DNA of 52,304 bases from Anaerofilum faecale (GCA_019114265.1 DXFV01000007.1:1-52304); one strand, 5' to 3'. Shown: positions 42,373 through 51,385, counted from the stretch's first letter. Notes: generated from the letters alone by a model not told the origin. Made by a program: numbers and translations.

Positions 42373-43746
42373 ATGCAGCAGTTTTCCGACATCATCAGGC
42401 AGTGCAGCGACTTTTTGTGGAACAACATCCTGTTGTTCGTGCTGTGCGGCAGCGGCATCTTTTTCACCTTCCGGCTGGGCTTTGTGCAGATCCGGCGGTT
42501 CGGCGAGGGGATGCGGCGGCTGTTCAGCGGCTTTTCGCTGAAGGGCCGCAAGGCGGGCACCGACGGCATGAGCCCCTTCCAGGCGCTCACCACCGCCATT
42601 GCCGCCCAGGTGGGCACCGGCAACATCACCGGCTGCGCCACCGCGCTGGCCAGCGGCGGGCCGGGCGCCATCTTCTGGATGTGGGCCAGCGCCTTTTTCG
42701 GGATGGCCACCATCTACGCCGAGGCGGTGCTGGCGCAGGTGTTCCGCACCGAAGGCGAGGACGGCGAGATGACCGGCGGCCCCCTCTACTACATCCGCGC
42801 CGCCTTCGGCGGGCGGGTGAAGTGGCTGGGCAAGGCGCTGGCCGCCTTTTTCTCGGTGGCGATCATCTGCGCGCTGGGCTTTATGGGCAACATGGTGCAG
42901 TCCAACTCGATCGGCAGCGCCTTCTCCACCGCGTTCGGCATCCCCCCGCTGGCGGTGGGCGCCGTGGCGGCGGCGGTGGCAGCGGTGATCTTTGTGGGCG
43001 GCGTGAGCCGCATCGCCGCGGTGACCGAAAAGCTGGTGCCGGTGATGGCGGTGTTCTACATCCTGGGCTGCGGCGTGGTCCTCTTCCTCAACCGCGCCCA
43101 GCTGCCCGCCGCGTTTTCCCAGATCTTCGTGCTGGCCTTCCAGCCGCAGGCGATCGCCGGCGGCGTGGCCGGTGTGACGGTGCGCGAGGCGATGCGCTAC
43201 GGCGTGGCCCGCGGCCTGTTCTCCAACGAGGCCGGCATGGGCAGCACCCCCCACGCCCACGCGCTGGCCCGCGTACAGAAGCCCCAGCACCAGGGCGCCA
43301 TCGCGATGGTGGGCGTCTTTCTCGACACCTTCGTCATCCTCACCCTCACCGCGCTGGTGATCCTCACCTCCGGCGCGCTGGAGACCGGCGCCGACGGCAC
43401 CGCGCTGGCACAGGAGGCGTTCAGCCGCGCGTTCGGCAGTTTTGGAAACGTCTTTATCGCCATCTGCATGCTCTTCTTCGCCTTCTCCACCATCATCGGC
43501 TGGTACTTCTTCGGGCAGGTGAACGTGAAGGCCCTGCTGGGCAAGAAGGCGGTGCCGGTGTACAGCGTCCTGGTGGTGCTGTTTGTGCTGGCCGGTTCGG
43601 GACTGAAGGTGGACCTGGTGTGGAACCTGTCCGACTTCTTCAACGGCCTGATGGTCCTGCCCAACCTGGCGGCGCTGCTGGCGCTGTCCGGCGTGGTGGC
43701 CAAGATCGCCAAAGAAAAGGACGACGACACAGATCCTATGCTGTAA
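42373..43746 (+). CDS. Sodium:alanine/glycine symporter (AgcS family)
   Basis: Amino acid:cation symporter of 457 residues, about eleven hydrophobic helices. Family motifs are 'ALTTAIAAQVGTGNITGCATAL', 'GGPGAIFWMWASAFFGMATIYAEAVLAQ' and 'VARGLFSNEAGMGSTPHAHALA'. It imports (or in some settings exports) alanine or glycine with Na+. The tandem glycine riboswitch upstream argues for glycine as substrate. The ATG at 42373 follows AGGAGGAGCAAGGAA. The following GntR gene converges on it. Confidence 0.95.
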   Translation: MQQFSDIIRQCSDFLWNNILLFVLCGSGIFFTFRLGFVQIRRFGEGMRRLFSGFSLKGRKAGTDGMSPFQALTTAIAAQVGTGNITGCATALASGGPGAIFWMWASAFFGMATIYAEAVLAQVFRTEGEDGEMTGGPLYYIRAAFGGRVKWLGKALAAFFSVAIICALGFMGNMVQSNSIGSAFSTAFGIPPLAVGAVAAAVAAVIFVGGVSRIAAVTEKLVPVMAVFYILGCGVVLFLNRAQLPAAFSQIFVLAFQPQAIAGGVAGVTVREAMRYGVARGLFSNEAGMGSTPHAHALARVQKPQHQGAIAMVGVFLDTFVILTLTALVILTSGALETGADGTALAQEAFSRAFGSFGNVFIAICMLFFAFSTIIGWYFFGQVNVKALLGKKAVPVYSVLVVLFVLAGSGLKVDLVWNLSDFFNGLMVLPNLAALLALSGVVAKIAKEKDDDTDPML

Positions 43747-43751
43747 CGGCA

Positions 43752-43805
43752 AAAACAGCGGCCCTGCATCCATCCCGCGCGGATGAATGCAGGGCCGCTT
43801 TGTGC
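43752..43805. terminator. Terminator between agcS and gntR
   Basis: AGCGGCCCTGCAT (43757-43769) and ATGCAGGGCCGCT (43787-43799), A-run before and T-rich after. Confidence 0.85.
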
Positions 43806-43822
43806 TTTCACCAGTCTGCGGA

Positions 43823-44524
43823 TTATTCCCAGCATCCGGACGCCGGCAGGACGAACGGCTGGAAATATTCGCGGAAATCGGTCTCGATGCGCCGGCCAAG
43901 GCGGTTCAGGCCGCCGTACATGTGCAGCCGCACCAGCGGCTCGATGGCCGCCTTGTCCTTCTGCTCGATGGCCGTGAACATCCGGTGATGCTCCTCCATG
44001 ATGGCCTCGTAGTTCTGCACCGCCACGATGTCCAGCATGCGGAACCGGGTGTAGTTCACCTGCGACTGCTGGATCAGCTGCCACAGCAGCTGCTTGCCGG
44101 TGGCCTTGAACCAGATCTCGTGCAGCTGGCTGTCCAGCGCGTAGAACTCGGCGCTGGAGAACTGCCCCTCCATCAGCACCGTCTGCTTGCGGATGATGTA
44201 GCGCACCTTTTCCAGCAGGATGGGGGTGCAGACGTCGATGAAGTCCCGCAGCACCATGCTCTCGATAGCGATGCGCATATAGATGCGCTGCTCGATGTCG
44301 TCCAGCCGCAGCAGGGTGACGGTGGTTCCCTTATACGGCACCACGTCCACCAGCCCCTCCGCCTGCAGCCGCTGCAGGACGCTGCGCACCGGGGTGCGCG
44401 ATACCCCAAACCGGGTGCACACCTCGTTTTCGCTGAGCGCCTGGCCTGGCTTCAGGGTGAGGTTGAGTATTTCTTCCTTCAGGGTGCGGAAAATGCCTTC
44501 GCTGGAATTGGGGGGGATGCTCAT
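43823..44524 (-). CDS. GntR family regulator, FCD (FadR-like) subfamily
   Basis: A 233-residue regulator. Winged HTH at about 10-75 ('LSENEVCTRFGVSRTPVRSVLQRLQAEGLVD') and an all-helical FCD ligand domain with the metal-site histidines and aspartate in 'DSQLHEIWFKATG', 'EEHHRMF' and 'LVRLHMYGG'. Ligands of this group are usually small organic or amino acids. AAAGGAG is 8 nt before the ATG. A TGTATACA operator lies in its own promoter, suggesting autoregulation, and a similar dyad lies at the agcS promoter. Confidence 0.9.
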   Translation of the reverse strand: MSIPPNSSEGIFRTLKEEILNLTLKPGQALSENEVCTRFGVSRTPVRSVLQRLQAEGLVDVVPYKGTTVTLLRLDDIEQRIYMRIAIESMVLRDFIDVCTPILLEKVRYIIRKQTVLMEGQFSSAEFYALDSQLHEIWFKATGKQLLWQLIQQSQVNYTRFRMLDIVAVQNYEAIMEEHHRMFTAIEQKDKAAIEPLVRLHMYGGLNRLGRRIETDFREYFQPFVLPASGCWE

Positions 44525-44558
44525 GCCAAACGCTCCTTTACACACCGCGGTATCGCTT

Positions 44559-44594
44559 TGTATACAGAATACCATCCTGCATCCCAAATTACAA
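44559..44594 (-). promoter_or_regulatory. gntR promoter with TGTATACA operator
   Basis: Minus strand TTGTAA (44594-44589), 17 nt, TATTCT (44571-44566). The palindrome TGTATACA (44559-44566) touches the -10; it is the core of many FadR-type GntR operators. Confidence 0.6.
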
Positions 44595-44614
44595 TACGAA
44601 TACACACTTTTTTC

Positions 44615-44652
44615 AGAAAAACAGCCGGGCCTTCCGCGGAGGGCCCGGCTGT
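44615..44652 (-). terminator. Terminator of the aminopeptidase cluster
   Basis: ACAGCCGGGCC (44621-44631) and GGCCCGGCTGT (44642-44652), T-run on the minus strand. Confidence 0.85.
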
Positions 44653-44666
44653 CTGCGTATTCTGCG

Positions 44667-46061
44667 TTATCTGTTGCTGTTCGCAAACGCCGCAAAGGCG
44701 CGGTATGTATTGTAGACGTCGGCCTTGGAGGTGACCTCGAAGGGCGCGTGCATCGACAGCACCGGCACGCCGATGTCCACGGTGTCCACGCCCAGCTTGG
44801 AGATCATCAGGGCCACGGTGCCGCCGCCGCCCTGGTCCACCTTGCCCAGCTCGCCGGTCTGCCACACAACGCCCGCCTCGTCCATCAGGCCCATCACATA
44901 GGCCATCATCTCGGCGGTGGCGTCGTTGGTGCCGCTCTTGCCGCGGGCGCCGGTGTATTTGGTGAGCGCCACGCCGCGGTTGACGAAGGTGCTGTTCTGG
45001 GCCTCGTAGGCGTCGGGGAAGGTGGGGTCGTAGGCGGCGCTCACGTCGGCCGACAGGCAGCGGGAGTTCTCCAGCACGTCCACGATGTCGGCGCCGAAGT
45101 CGATGGCCAGCTTGCGGATGTAGTTCAGCATGAAGTCGCTGTCCAGGCCGGTGTAGCCCACCGAACCGATCTCCTCCTTATCGGTCAGCACGCAGAGGGT
45201 GGTGAAAGAGGGGGTCTTGCACTCGATCTCGGCCATCAGCGCGGTGTAGGCGCAGCTGCGGTCATCCTGCCCGTAGCCGCCCACCAGGCTGCGGTCGAAG
45301 CCCACGTCGGCCGCCTTGGCGGCGGGAACGGCGCACACCTCGGCGCGGATGAAGTCTTTCTCGGTGATGCCGTACTGCTCGTTGAGGATCTGCATGGTGT
45401 ACAGCTTGATGCGGTCGGACACTTCCTCGTCCGCGAAGGGCAGGCTGCCCACCACGATGTTCAGCTCCTCGCCGCGGATGCCGTCGGCCAGGGTGCGCTT
45501 GTTCTGGTCGGCGCCCAGATGGGGCAGCAGGTCGTTGATGCAGAACACCGGATCGCCGGGGTTCTCGCCCACATTCAGGGTCACCTGGGTGCCGTCGGCC
45601 TTGTACACAACGCCGTGCAGCGCCAGCGGGGTGGCCACCCACTGGTACTTGCGGATGCCGCCGTAGTAGTGGGTCTTGAACAGGGACAGGCCGTCCTTCT
45701 CATACAGGGGCATCGGCTTGAGGTCGATGCGGGGGGCGTCGATGTGGGCGGCGTTGATGTGCAGGCCGTCGGCCAGCGGACGGGTGCCGATGGTGGAGGC
45801 CAGCAGGCACTTTTTGCGGTTGACATAGTAGATCTTGTCGCCCGCCTTCAGCTCCATGCCGCGCACATACGGGCGGTAGCCGGCGGCCAGCAGCATGCGC
45901 TCGCCCTCCAGCACGGCCTCGCGCTCGGTCTTGGCGGCGTCCAGGAAGGCCTTGTAGCCCTCGCAGAAGGCCTGTGCCTTTTCGGTGCCGGCGGGGTCCT
46001 TGTCGGCGGCGATGGGCGCCTTATGCAGGATGGCCTTGGCCAGTTCTTTTGCAGTTTCCAT
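44667..46061 (-). CDS. M18 family aminopeptidase
   Basis: Dinuclear zinc aminopeptidase of 464 residues, cytoplasmic, releasing N-terminal (often acidic) residues from peptides; it forms large dodecamers in known members. Metal ligands are visible in 'NAAHIDAPRIDLK' (His, Asp), 'SLVGGYGQDDRSCAY', 'TDKEEIGSVG' (Glu-Glu) and 'PVLSMHAPFEVTSKADV' (His). The ATG at 46061 is 9 nt from AAGGAG, which itself lies inside the last codons of the transglycosylase gene. Last gene of the minus-strand cluster. Confidence 0.94.
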   Translation of the reverse strand: METAKELAKAILHKAPIAADKDPAGTEKAQAFCEGYKAFLDAAKTEREAVLEGERMLLAAGYRPYVRGMELKAGDKIYYVNRKKCLLASTIGTRPLADGLHINAAHIDAPRIDLKPMPLYEKDGLSLFKTHYYGGIRKYQWVATPLALHGVVYKADGTQVTLNVGENPGDPVFCINDLLPHLGADQNKRTLADGIRGEELNIVVGSLPFADEEVSDRIKLYTMQILNEQYGITEKDFIRAEVCAVPAAKAADVGFDRSLVGGYGQDDRSCAYTALMAEIECKTPSFTTLCVLTDKEEIGSVGYTGLDSDFMLNYIRKLAIDFGADIVDVLENSRCLSADVSAAYDPTFPDAYEAQNSTFVNRGVALTKYTGARGKSGTNDATAEMMAYVMGLMDEAGVVWQTGELGKVDQGGGGTVALMISKLGVDTVDIGVPVLSMHAPFEVTSKADVYNTYRAFAAFANSNR

Positions 46062-46063
46062 TT

Positions 46064-46678
46064 TCAACTTCTCCTTACTGTATCATAGTATCCCTGCGGG
46101 TACAGGGACTGATAGCGCTGATAGCTGTGGTTGATCTTGTACACATACCGGTTCATCCGCGAGAACGGGAAGGTGTGCAGGGTGGAGCCGTCGCGGGAGT
46201 ATTCCTCCTGCTCCAGCAAACTGTCCACCGCGCCCCATCCGTTGTGGTAGGCCGCCGCCGCGGTGGAGAGGTCCCCGCCGTAGCGGTCGAGGCTGGCCGC
46301 GATGAAATAGGCGCCGAACCGGATGCTGACGGCCGGGTTGTAGAGGTCGTCGAAGGTGATCTCCTCGTGGGGGGCGCATTTGAGCTTGATCCACTCGAAG
46401 GTCTCGTTCGTGATCTGGGTGAGGCCGCGCGCGCCCGCCTCCGACTCGGCCAGCGGGTCGAAGCCGCTCTCGGTGTGGATGAAGGCGTAGAGGATGTTGG
46501 GGTCGAGGTCGTATTCGGCGGCGTACTGCTGCACAAGGCCGCTGTATTTCTGGGGATACCTCCACAGCAGAAACTGGTGCAGCAGGAGCTGTCCCGCCAG
46601 CAGGCCCGCCGCCAGCGCCAGCAGCGCGGCCACCCAATGGCGCGGCCGAGGGCGGCGCTTAACTTGTCTGTGCGGCAT
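46064..46678 (-). CDS. Membrane-anchored lytic transglycosylase (SLT domain)
   Basis: A 204-residue murein lyase cleaving the glycan strand between MurNAc and GlcNAc. A basic N-terminus and one membrane helix (about 15-38) anchor it; the SLT domain follows with catalytic E70 in 'FIHTESGFDP', 'AGARGLTQI' and 'AAYHNGWGAVDSLL'. The ATG at 46678 is 6 nt from AAGGAGG and is preferred to 46684. Its start lies 20 nt inside coaE and its end abuts the aminopeptidase gene, so all three are tightly coupled. Confidence 0.92.
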   Translation of the reverse strand: MPHRQVKRRPRPRHWVAALLALAAGLLAGQLLLHQFLLWRYPQKYSGLVQQYAAEYDLDPNILYAFIHTESGFDPLAESEAGARGLTQITNETFEWIKLKCAPHEEITFDDLYNPAVSIRFGAYFIAASLDRYGGDLSTAAAAYHNGWGAVDSLLEQEEYSRDGSTLHTFPFSRMNRYVYKINHSYQRYQSLYPQGYYDTVRRS

Positions 46679-47282
46679 GGGCATCCTCCTTCACTTGGCG
46701 GTAAAACAGGGCGGCCGCGCGCTCCAGCTCGGCCTCTCCCGCGCGGTTCTCGATCGTATAGTGGGCGGCGTCCAGCAGCACACGGCGCGGCGTCTGGGCG
46801 GCCAGGCGCCGGCGGGCGGCGCTCATCGAAATGCCGTCCCGCGCGCAGATGCGCCCCGCGGCGGTGTCGTCGTCGGCGTCCACCACCGCGATCCGCCAGC
46901 AGTACGGTTCCAGGCCGTGCCCCACGATCACCGCGCCATCCACAAAAAAGAGGGCGCTGCCCTGCTCGCCCGCCTCGTCGGCGGCAGAGAGGATGCGGCG
47001 GATGATCTCCGGGTGGGTGATGGCCGAAAGGCGGGCGGCGGTGTGCGGGCTTTGAAAGGCGCGGGCCGCCAGCTGCGGGCGGATGATCTCGCCGTGTTCG
47101 TCGAGGATGTCGTCCCCGAACGCGGCGCACAGGGCGGACAGGCAGGGCGAACCGGGGCGCAGCACCTCGCGCGCCACCCGGTCGGCATCGCAGACCGGTG
47201 CGCCCCACTGGCGCAGCAGGCGGGAGACGGTGGACTTGCCGCATCCGGAACGGCCGGTGAGGCCCACGATGCGCGGCCTCAC
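46659..47282 (-). CDS. coaE: Dephospho-CoA kinase
   Basis: Final enzyme of coenzyme A synthesis, adding the 3'-phosphate to dephospho-CoA. 207 residues with the P-loop 'GLTGRSGCGKST' at about 7-18 and the conserved 'DADRVAREV' and 'THPEI' segments. In place of the usual 'VPLLFE'-type substrate strand it reads 'FFVDGAVIVGHGLE', a mild departure. The start is GTG overlapping the sua5 stop (GTGA). It overlaps the transglycosylase gene by 20 nt. Confidence 0.92.
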   Translation of the reverse strand: MRPRIVGLTGRSGCGKSTVSRLLRQWGAPVCDADRVAREVLRPGSPCLSALCAAFGDDILDEHGEIIRPQLAARAFQSPHTAARLSAITHPEIIRRILSAADEAGEQGSALFFVDGAVIVGHGLEPYCWRIAVVDADDDTAAGRICARDGISMSAARRRLAAQTPRRVLLDAAHYTIENRAGEAELERAAALFYRQVKEDAHAAQTS

Positions 47283-48298
47283 AGCGCCACCACCCGGAAG
47301 GCGGCCGCGCGCAGCAGCCGGTTGTAGACCGCCAGGCCCACGCCGGTCTCGGACGGGCAGCGGGCGTAGACCGTCTTTGCGCCCACCTCGTCGAGGCGGC
47401 GCAGCGCGCCGAACAGGGCGTGCGCCTGGGTGGCGTCGTCGGCGGCCAGACCGTAGGTGACGGCCGGCACCGGCAGACCCTCCTCCTCGCCCTCAAAGCA
47501 GAGCGCCCACACGCCTTCCCCGGCGTGCTGCTGCAAAAATTCGCGGTACTGCGCGAGATCCCCCTGCAAAATCGTCACGTCGGCGCGGGGGGCGTAGTGT
47601 TTGTACTTCATGCCGGGCGAGGCGGCCTTTTCGCCGGCCGCCAGCTGGTGGGTGACGGCGTGGGCCAGCTGCACCGGGCAGCCCAGCACCTGTTCCAGCT
47701 GCTCGCGGGTGATATAGCCCGGGCGCAGCAGCACCGGCTGCTCTCCCGCCAGCGTGACGACGGTGGACTCCACCCCCACGCCGCAGTCGCCGCCGTCCAG
47801 GATCAGGGGGATGCGGCCGTCCATGTCGCCCAGCACATGGGCGGCGGTGGTGGGGCTGGGGCTGCCGGACAGATTGGCCGACGGCGCGGCCAGCGGCAGG
47901 CCGCACGCTTTGATGAGCGCGCGGGCGGCGGGATGGCTGGGCATGCGCACCGCCACCGTGTCCAGCCCGGCGCACACCTCGTCGGCCACCCGTCTGCCGC
48001 GCGGCAGGATGATGGTGAGCGGGCCGGGACAAAAGGCGTCGATCAGCCTGCGGGCGGCGGGGGTGAGATGCTCCACCACCGTCTCCCACATCGCCACGCT
48101 GTCCACGTGCACGATCAGGGGGTTGTCCTGCGGGCGCCCCTTGGCGGCAAAGATGCGGGCCACGGCGGCGCCGTCCAAGGCGTTCGCGGCAAGGCCGTAG
48201 ACGGTCTCGGTGGGCATGCCCACCACCTGGCCCTGCCGCAGAAGCTCCGCCGCCTGTGCCAGGCTCTGCGGAGATACGGATGCAACGATCGTTTCCAC
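47279..48298 (-). CDS. L-threonylcarbamoyladenylate synthase (Sua5 type)
   Basis: Makes threonylcarbamoyl-AMP from Thr, bicarbonate and ATP for the t6A37 modification of ANN-decoding tRNAs. 339 residues: YrdC/TsaC domain (about 1-205; 'MPTETVYGLAANAL', 'KGRPQDNPLIVHV', 'SANLSGSPSPT') plus the C-terminal Sua5 domain (about 235-339) after the 'SPGMKYKHYAP' linker. The two-domain length identifies Sua5, not the short TsaC. It follows prfA, a common Firmicute order, 4 nt downstream. Confidence 0.95.
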   Translation of the reverse strand: METIVASVSPQSLAQAAELLRQGQVVGMPTETVYGLAANALDGAAVARIFAAKGRPQDNPLIVHVDSVAMWETVVEHLTPAARRLIDAFCPGPLTIILPRGRRVADEVCAGLDTVAVRMPSHPAARALIKACGLPLAAPSANLSGSPSPTTAAHVLGDMDGRIPLILDGGDCGVGVESTVVTLAGEQPVLLRPGYITREQLEQVLGCPVQLAHAVTHQLAAGEKAASPGMKYKHYAPRADVTILQGDLAQYREFLQQHAGEGVWALCFEGEEEGLPVPAVTYGLAADDATQAHALFGALRRLDEVGAKTVYARCPSETGVGLAVYNRLLRAAAFRVVAL

Positions 48299-48302
48299 GG
48301 AT

Positions 48303-49388
48303 TTATTCCTCCGATGCTTTCAGCTTTTCGGCCTGGTCGGCAGTGGCCAGGGCGTCGATCACCTCGTCCAGGTCCCCATCCAGAATGCCCGGCAGCTTGT
48401 ACAGCGTCAGGCCCACCCGGTGATCGGTGAGGCGGCTTTGGGGGAAGTTGTAGGTGCGGATGCGCTCGCTGCGGTCGCCGGTGCCCACCTGGCTGCGGCG
48501 GGCGGCGTCCTGCTCGTTTTTCTGCTTTGCCTGCTCCTGTGCAAGCAATCGGCTGCGCAGCACCTTCAATGCTTTGTCTTTGTTTTTGTACTGGCTGCGC
48601 TCGTCCTGACATTCCACCACCATGCCGGTGGGCAGGTGGGTGACGCGGATGGCGCTGGATGTCTTGTTGATGTGCTGGCCGCCCGCGCCCGACGAGCGGA
48701 AGGTGTCGATCTTGAGGTCGGCGGGGTTCAGCTGGAAATCCACTTCCTGGGCCTCCGCCATCACCGCCACCGTCACGGTGGAGGTGTGCACCCGGCCCTG
48801 GGTCTCGGTCTCGGGCACCCGCTGCACCCGGTGCACGCCGCTCTCGTATTTCAGGCGGCTGTAGGCGCCCGCGCCCTCCACCGCAAGGCTGGCTTCCTTC
48901 ACGCCGCCCAGCTCGGTGGAATTGATCGACAAAAGCTCGGTTTTCCAGCCGCGGGAATCGGCGTACATGCTGTACATCCGCAGCAGGCTGTGGGCAAACA
49001 GGGCGGCTTCCTCGCCGCCCGCGCCGCCACGGATCTCCAGAATCACGTTTTTGTCGTCGTTCTCGTCCCGCGGCAGCAGCAGCAGTTTCAGCTGCCCGGC
49101 CAGCTCTTCCAGCCGTTGCTTTTCCTCGCCGAGCTGCTGCTGGGCCATCTGGCGCAGTTCGGCGTCGAGGCCTCCCTCCTCCAGCAGCGCGGCGGCCTCG
49201 GCGCGGTTTTCCTCGGCGCGCTCGTATTCCTTCACCGCCTCGTCGATGGGCGAAAGGCGGTTGTATTCCTTCATCAGCTCGCGCCAGCGCGCGGGGTCGG
49301 ACGGGGCCGACGGGTCCTGCAGAAGGTTGTTCACTTCCTCGAACCGGCGCTGGATCGCGTGCAGTTTTGCAAGCATGGTCTCGGTCAT
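48303..49388 (-). CDS. prfA: Peptide chain release factor 1
   Basis: Translation termination factor reading UAA and UAG. 361 residues, with GGQ at about 236-238 ('SSGAGGQHINKT') for peptidyl-tRNA hydrolysis and the RF1-type tripeptide P-E-T at 192-194 ('QRVPETETQGR'), which separates it from RF2 (SPF). The ATG at 49388 is 8 nt from AGGAG and overlaps the stop of the DUF951 gene by 4 nt. No prmC methyltransferase, which modifies the GGQ glutamine, lies between prfA and sua5 as it does in many Firmicutes. Confidence 0.97.
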   Translation of the reverse strand: MTETMLAKLHAIQRRFEEVNNLLQDPSAPSDPARWRELMKEYNRLSPIDEAVKEYERAEENRAEAAALLEEGGLDAELRQMAQQQLGEEKQRLEELAGQLKLLLLPRDENDDKNVILEIRGGAGGEEAALFAHSLLRMYSMYADSRGWKTELLSINSTELGGVKEASLAVEGAGAYSRLKYESGVHRVQRVPETETQGRVHTSTVTVAVMAEAQEVDFQLNPADLKIDTFRSSGAGGQHINKTSSAIRVTHLPTGMVVECQDERSQYKNKDKALKVLRSRLLAQEQAKQKNEQDAARRSQVGTGDRSERIRTYNFPQSRLTDHRVGLTLYKLPGILDGDLDEVIDALATADQAEKLKASEE

Positions 49389-49585
49389 GGGGTCTGCTCC
49401 TGTGGTGCGGGGCGCACCACCTTTTTGATGTTCTTTTCGATCTTGGCGCGGGGCACCATCACCTCGCGGCCGCATTTGGTGCAGCGGATGCGGAAATCCA
49501 TCCCCACGCGCAGCACCAGAAAGCTGCTGTTGCCGCACGGGTGCGGTTTTTTGGTCTGGATGGTGTCGTTCACCTGCACGTCCAT
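49385..49585 (-). CDS. DUF951 family zinc-ribbon-like protein
   Basis: A 66-residue protein with the DUF951 pattern: 'MDVQVNDTIQTKKPHPCG', 'DFRIRCTKCGREVMVPR'. The HPCG and CxxC cysteines could hold a zinc ion. The family is widespread in Firmicutes and often encoded near translation or chromosome-partition genes; its role is unknown. The ATG at 49585 is 9 nt from AGGAGG. It is first gene of the minus-strand cluster that ends with the aminopeptidase. Confidence 0.85.
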   Translation of the reverse strand: MDVQVNDTIQTKKPHPCGNSSFLVLRVGMDFRIRCTKCGREVMVPRAKIEKNIKKVVRPAPQEQTP

Positions 49586-49743
49586 ATCGGCATGCCTCCT
49601 TTTTTCCTGCCCGTCTGCGGGGCATACAGATATATTATAGTACGCCGCGGCGGTTTTCGCAATTCCCCAAATCGCTGCCATATTCTGCCCGGCGGGCGCA
49701 TATAGTGGGTAGCACAAAGGCAAAACAGCGAGGAGGAACACAA

Positions 49744-50664
49744 ATGACGGGATTTGAAACCGAAGGCCGCGGCCTTTCCGCCGGCGGGTTTGGCTATTTG
49801 CAGCTGCTTGCGGCGATGCACAGCGGCCAGATCCTGGAATGCCGCGCGCGCTCGTTCGACGCGCACAAGCAGCTGCGGTTTTCCTTTTGCGAGTGCGAGG
49901 GCGTGATGCCCTACGACGAGTGCGCGCTGGGGCTGGCCGAGGGCACGGTGCGGCCCATCGCGGTGCTGACGCGGGTGGGGCGCCCGGTGTGCTTTGTGGT
50001 GACCGGCTTCACACAGGGGCCGAAAGGCCCGGTGGCGCTGCTCAGCCGCACCCGGGCCCAAAAGCGCTGCTGTGAGGAATACCTCGACCGTCTGCGCCCC
50101 GGCGACATCATCGACTGCACCGTCACACACATCGAGCCGTTCGGCGCCTTCTGCGACGTGGGCTGCGGCATCGCGGCGCTGCTGCCGATCGACTGCCTGT
50201 CGGTGTCGCGCATCTCGTCCCCGGCCGACCGGGTGTCCCCCGGCATGGCGCTGCGCTGCGCGGTGAAATCGCGGGACGAGCAGGGACGCCTGGTGCTGAC
50301 CCTGCGGGAGCTGCTGGGCAGCTGGCAGCAGAATGCCAGCCGCTTTGCCGCCGGGGAGACGGTGGTGGGGATCGTGCGCAGCATCGAGGAATACGGCATT
50401 TTCGTGGAGCTTGCGCCCAACCTGGCAGGGCTGGCCGAGCCGGGGGGACGCCCGGTGCAGCCGGGGCAGGCGGTGAGCGTGTACATCAAGAGCATCCTGC
50501 CGGACAAGATGAAGGTGAAGCTGGCGATCCTGTCGCTGCTGGACACCCCTGCCCTGCCCGCTGTGCCCGAATACTTTGTGTCGGAGGGGCACATCGGGCG
50601 GTGGGTGTACTCCACGCCGGGCAGCAAACGGCTGGTGGAAACGGTGTTCGACAGCGAAGAATAG
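49744..50664 (+). CDS. S1 RNA-binding domain protein
   Basis: A 306-residue protein with two clear S1/OB domains: about 118-185 ('PGDIIDCTVTHIEPFGAFCDVGCGIAALLPID') and about 208-272 ('AGETVVGIVRSIEEYGIFVELAPNLAGLAE'), plus a more divergent OB-like segment at about 35-100. This layout is like Clostridial 'ribosomal protein S1-like' proteins that bind RNA, perhaps as translation or RNA-decay factors. The ATG at 49744 has AGGAGG upstream. It diverges from the DUF951-prfA cluster. Confidence 0.85.
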   Translation: MTGFETEGRGLSAGGFGYLQLLAAMHSGQILECRARSFDAHKQLRFSFCECEGVMPYDECALGLAEGTVRPIAVLTRVGRPVCFVVTGFTQGPKGPVALLSRTRAQKRCCEEYLDRLRPGDIIDCTVTHIEPFGAFCDVGCGIAALLPIDCLSVSRISSPADRVSPGMALRCAVKSRDEQGRLVLTLRELLGSWQQNASRFAAGETVVGIVRSIEEYGIFVELAPNLAGLAEPGGRPVQPGQAVSVYIKSILPDKMKVKLAILSLLDTPALPAVPEYFVSEGHIGRWVYSTPGSKRLVETVFDSEE

Positions 50665-50686
50665 AGCGTTTCGGCGTTTTTTCCCC

Positions 50687-50716
50687 TTGTGGAAGGGCGC
50701 GGGTGTGGCGTATAAT
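50687..50716 (+). promoter_or_regulatory. Promoter of the DUF4364 gene
   Basis: TTGTGG (50687-50692), 18 nt, TATAAT (50711-50716). Confidence 0.55.
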
Positions 50717-50761
50717 AAAAGTGGTGCATCCGTGCGCCGCTTTGGAAAGGATGTGAGACCC

Positions 50762-51337
50762 GTGTCCCGCGAAGCATTCACCGCCGGGGTGAAGCCCGGC
50801 AGCATCACAACAACCACCCAGATCCGCATTCTGCTGTGCTATGTGATCCGCACGGTGGCGCAGCCGCTCTCCCGCGCAGAGCTGGAGCAGGCGCTGATGG
50901 AAAAGGAACTGGTGAACTATTTTGAGCTGGCCGCCGGCCTGTCCGACCTGGAGACGCAGGGGCTTGTGACGGTGGAGAACGGCCGCTACCGCATCACCCC
51001 CAAAGGCCGCAGCGTGGCCGATCTTCTGCTGACCGACCTGCCCCGCAGCGTGCGCGAGCAGGCCGTGCAGGCCGCCGTGCTGGCCCAGCAGTGGGCGCGC
51101 AAGGCCGCCCGGCACCAGGCCGCCGTCCTGCCCGACGACCGCGGTTTCTGTGTGGACTGCCACATCAAGCAGGAGAACCGCGATGTGTTCCGGCTGCAGG
51201 TGTCGATGCCCGACCAGGCCACCGCCGAGTGCGCCCGCGACGCCTTCATCGAAAAGGGCGGCGAGCTGTACAAGGTGATGCTGGCGGCGCTGTCCGGCCA
51301 CAAAGACCTGGCCATCCAGTGGCTGCGGCAGCTGTGA
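50762..51337 (+). CDS. DUF4364 family protein (winged-helix-like)
   Basis: A 191-residue protein matching the DUF4364 pattern: 'EAFTAGVKPGSITTTTQIRILLCYVI' and 'LSRAELEQALMEKELVNYFELAAGLSDLETQGLV', which predicts an N-terminal winged helix, followed by a C-terminal alpha/beta domain. It is probably a DNA-binding regulator; targets are unknown. The start is GTG at 50762, about 9 nt from AAAGGAT; an earlier GTG at 50753 is too close to it. It is followed by a repeat block with no other gene. Confidence 0.85.
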   Translation: MSREAFTAGVKPGSITTTTQIRILLCYVIRTVAQPLSRAELEQALMEKELVNYFELAAGLSDLETQGLVTVENGRYRITPKGRSVADLLLTDLPRSVREQAVQAAVLAQQWARKAARHQAAVLPDDRGFCVDCHIKQENRDVFRLQVSMPDQATAECARDAFIEKGGELYKVMLAALSGHKDLAIQWLRQL

Positions 51338-51385
51338 CCCCTTTTTTGTTGGACGACTGTGCAGTAAGCGATTCCCGGGGAAGGC

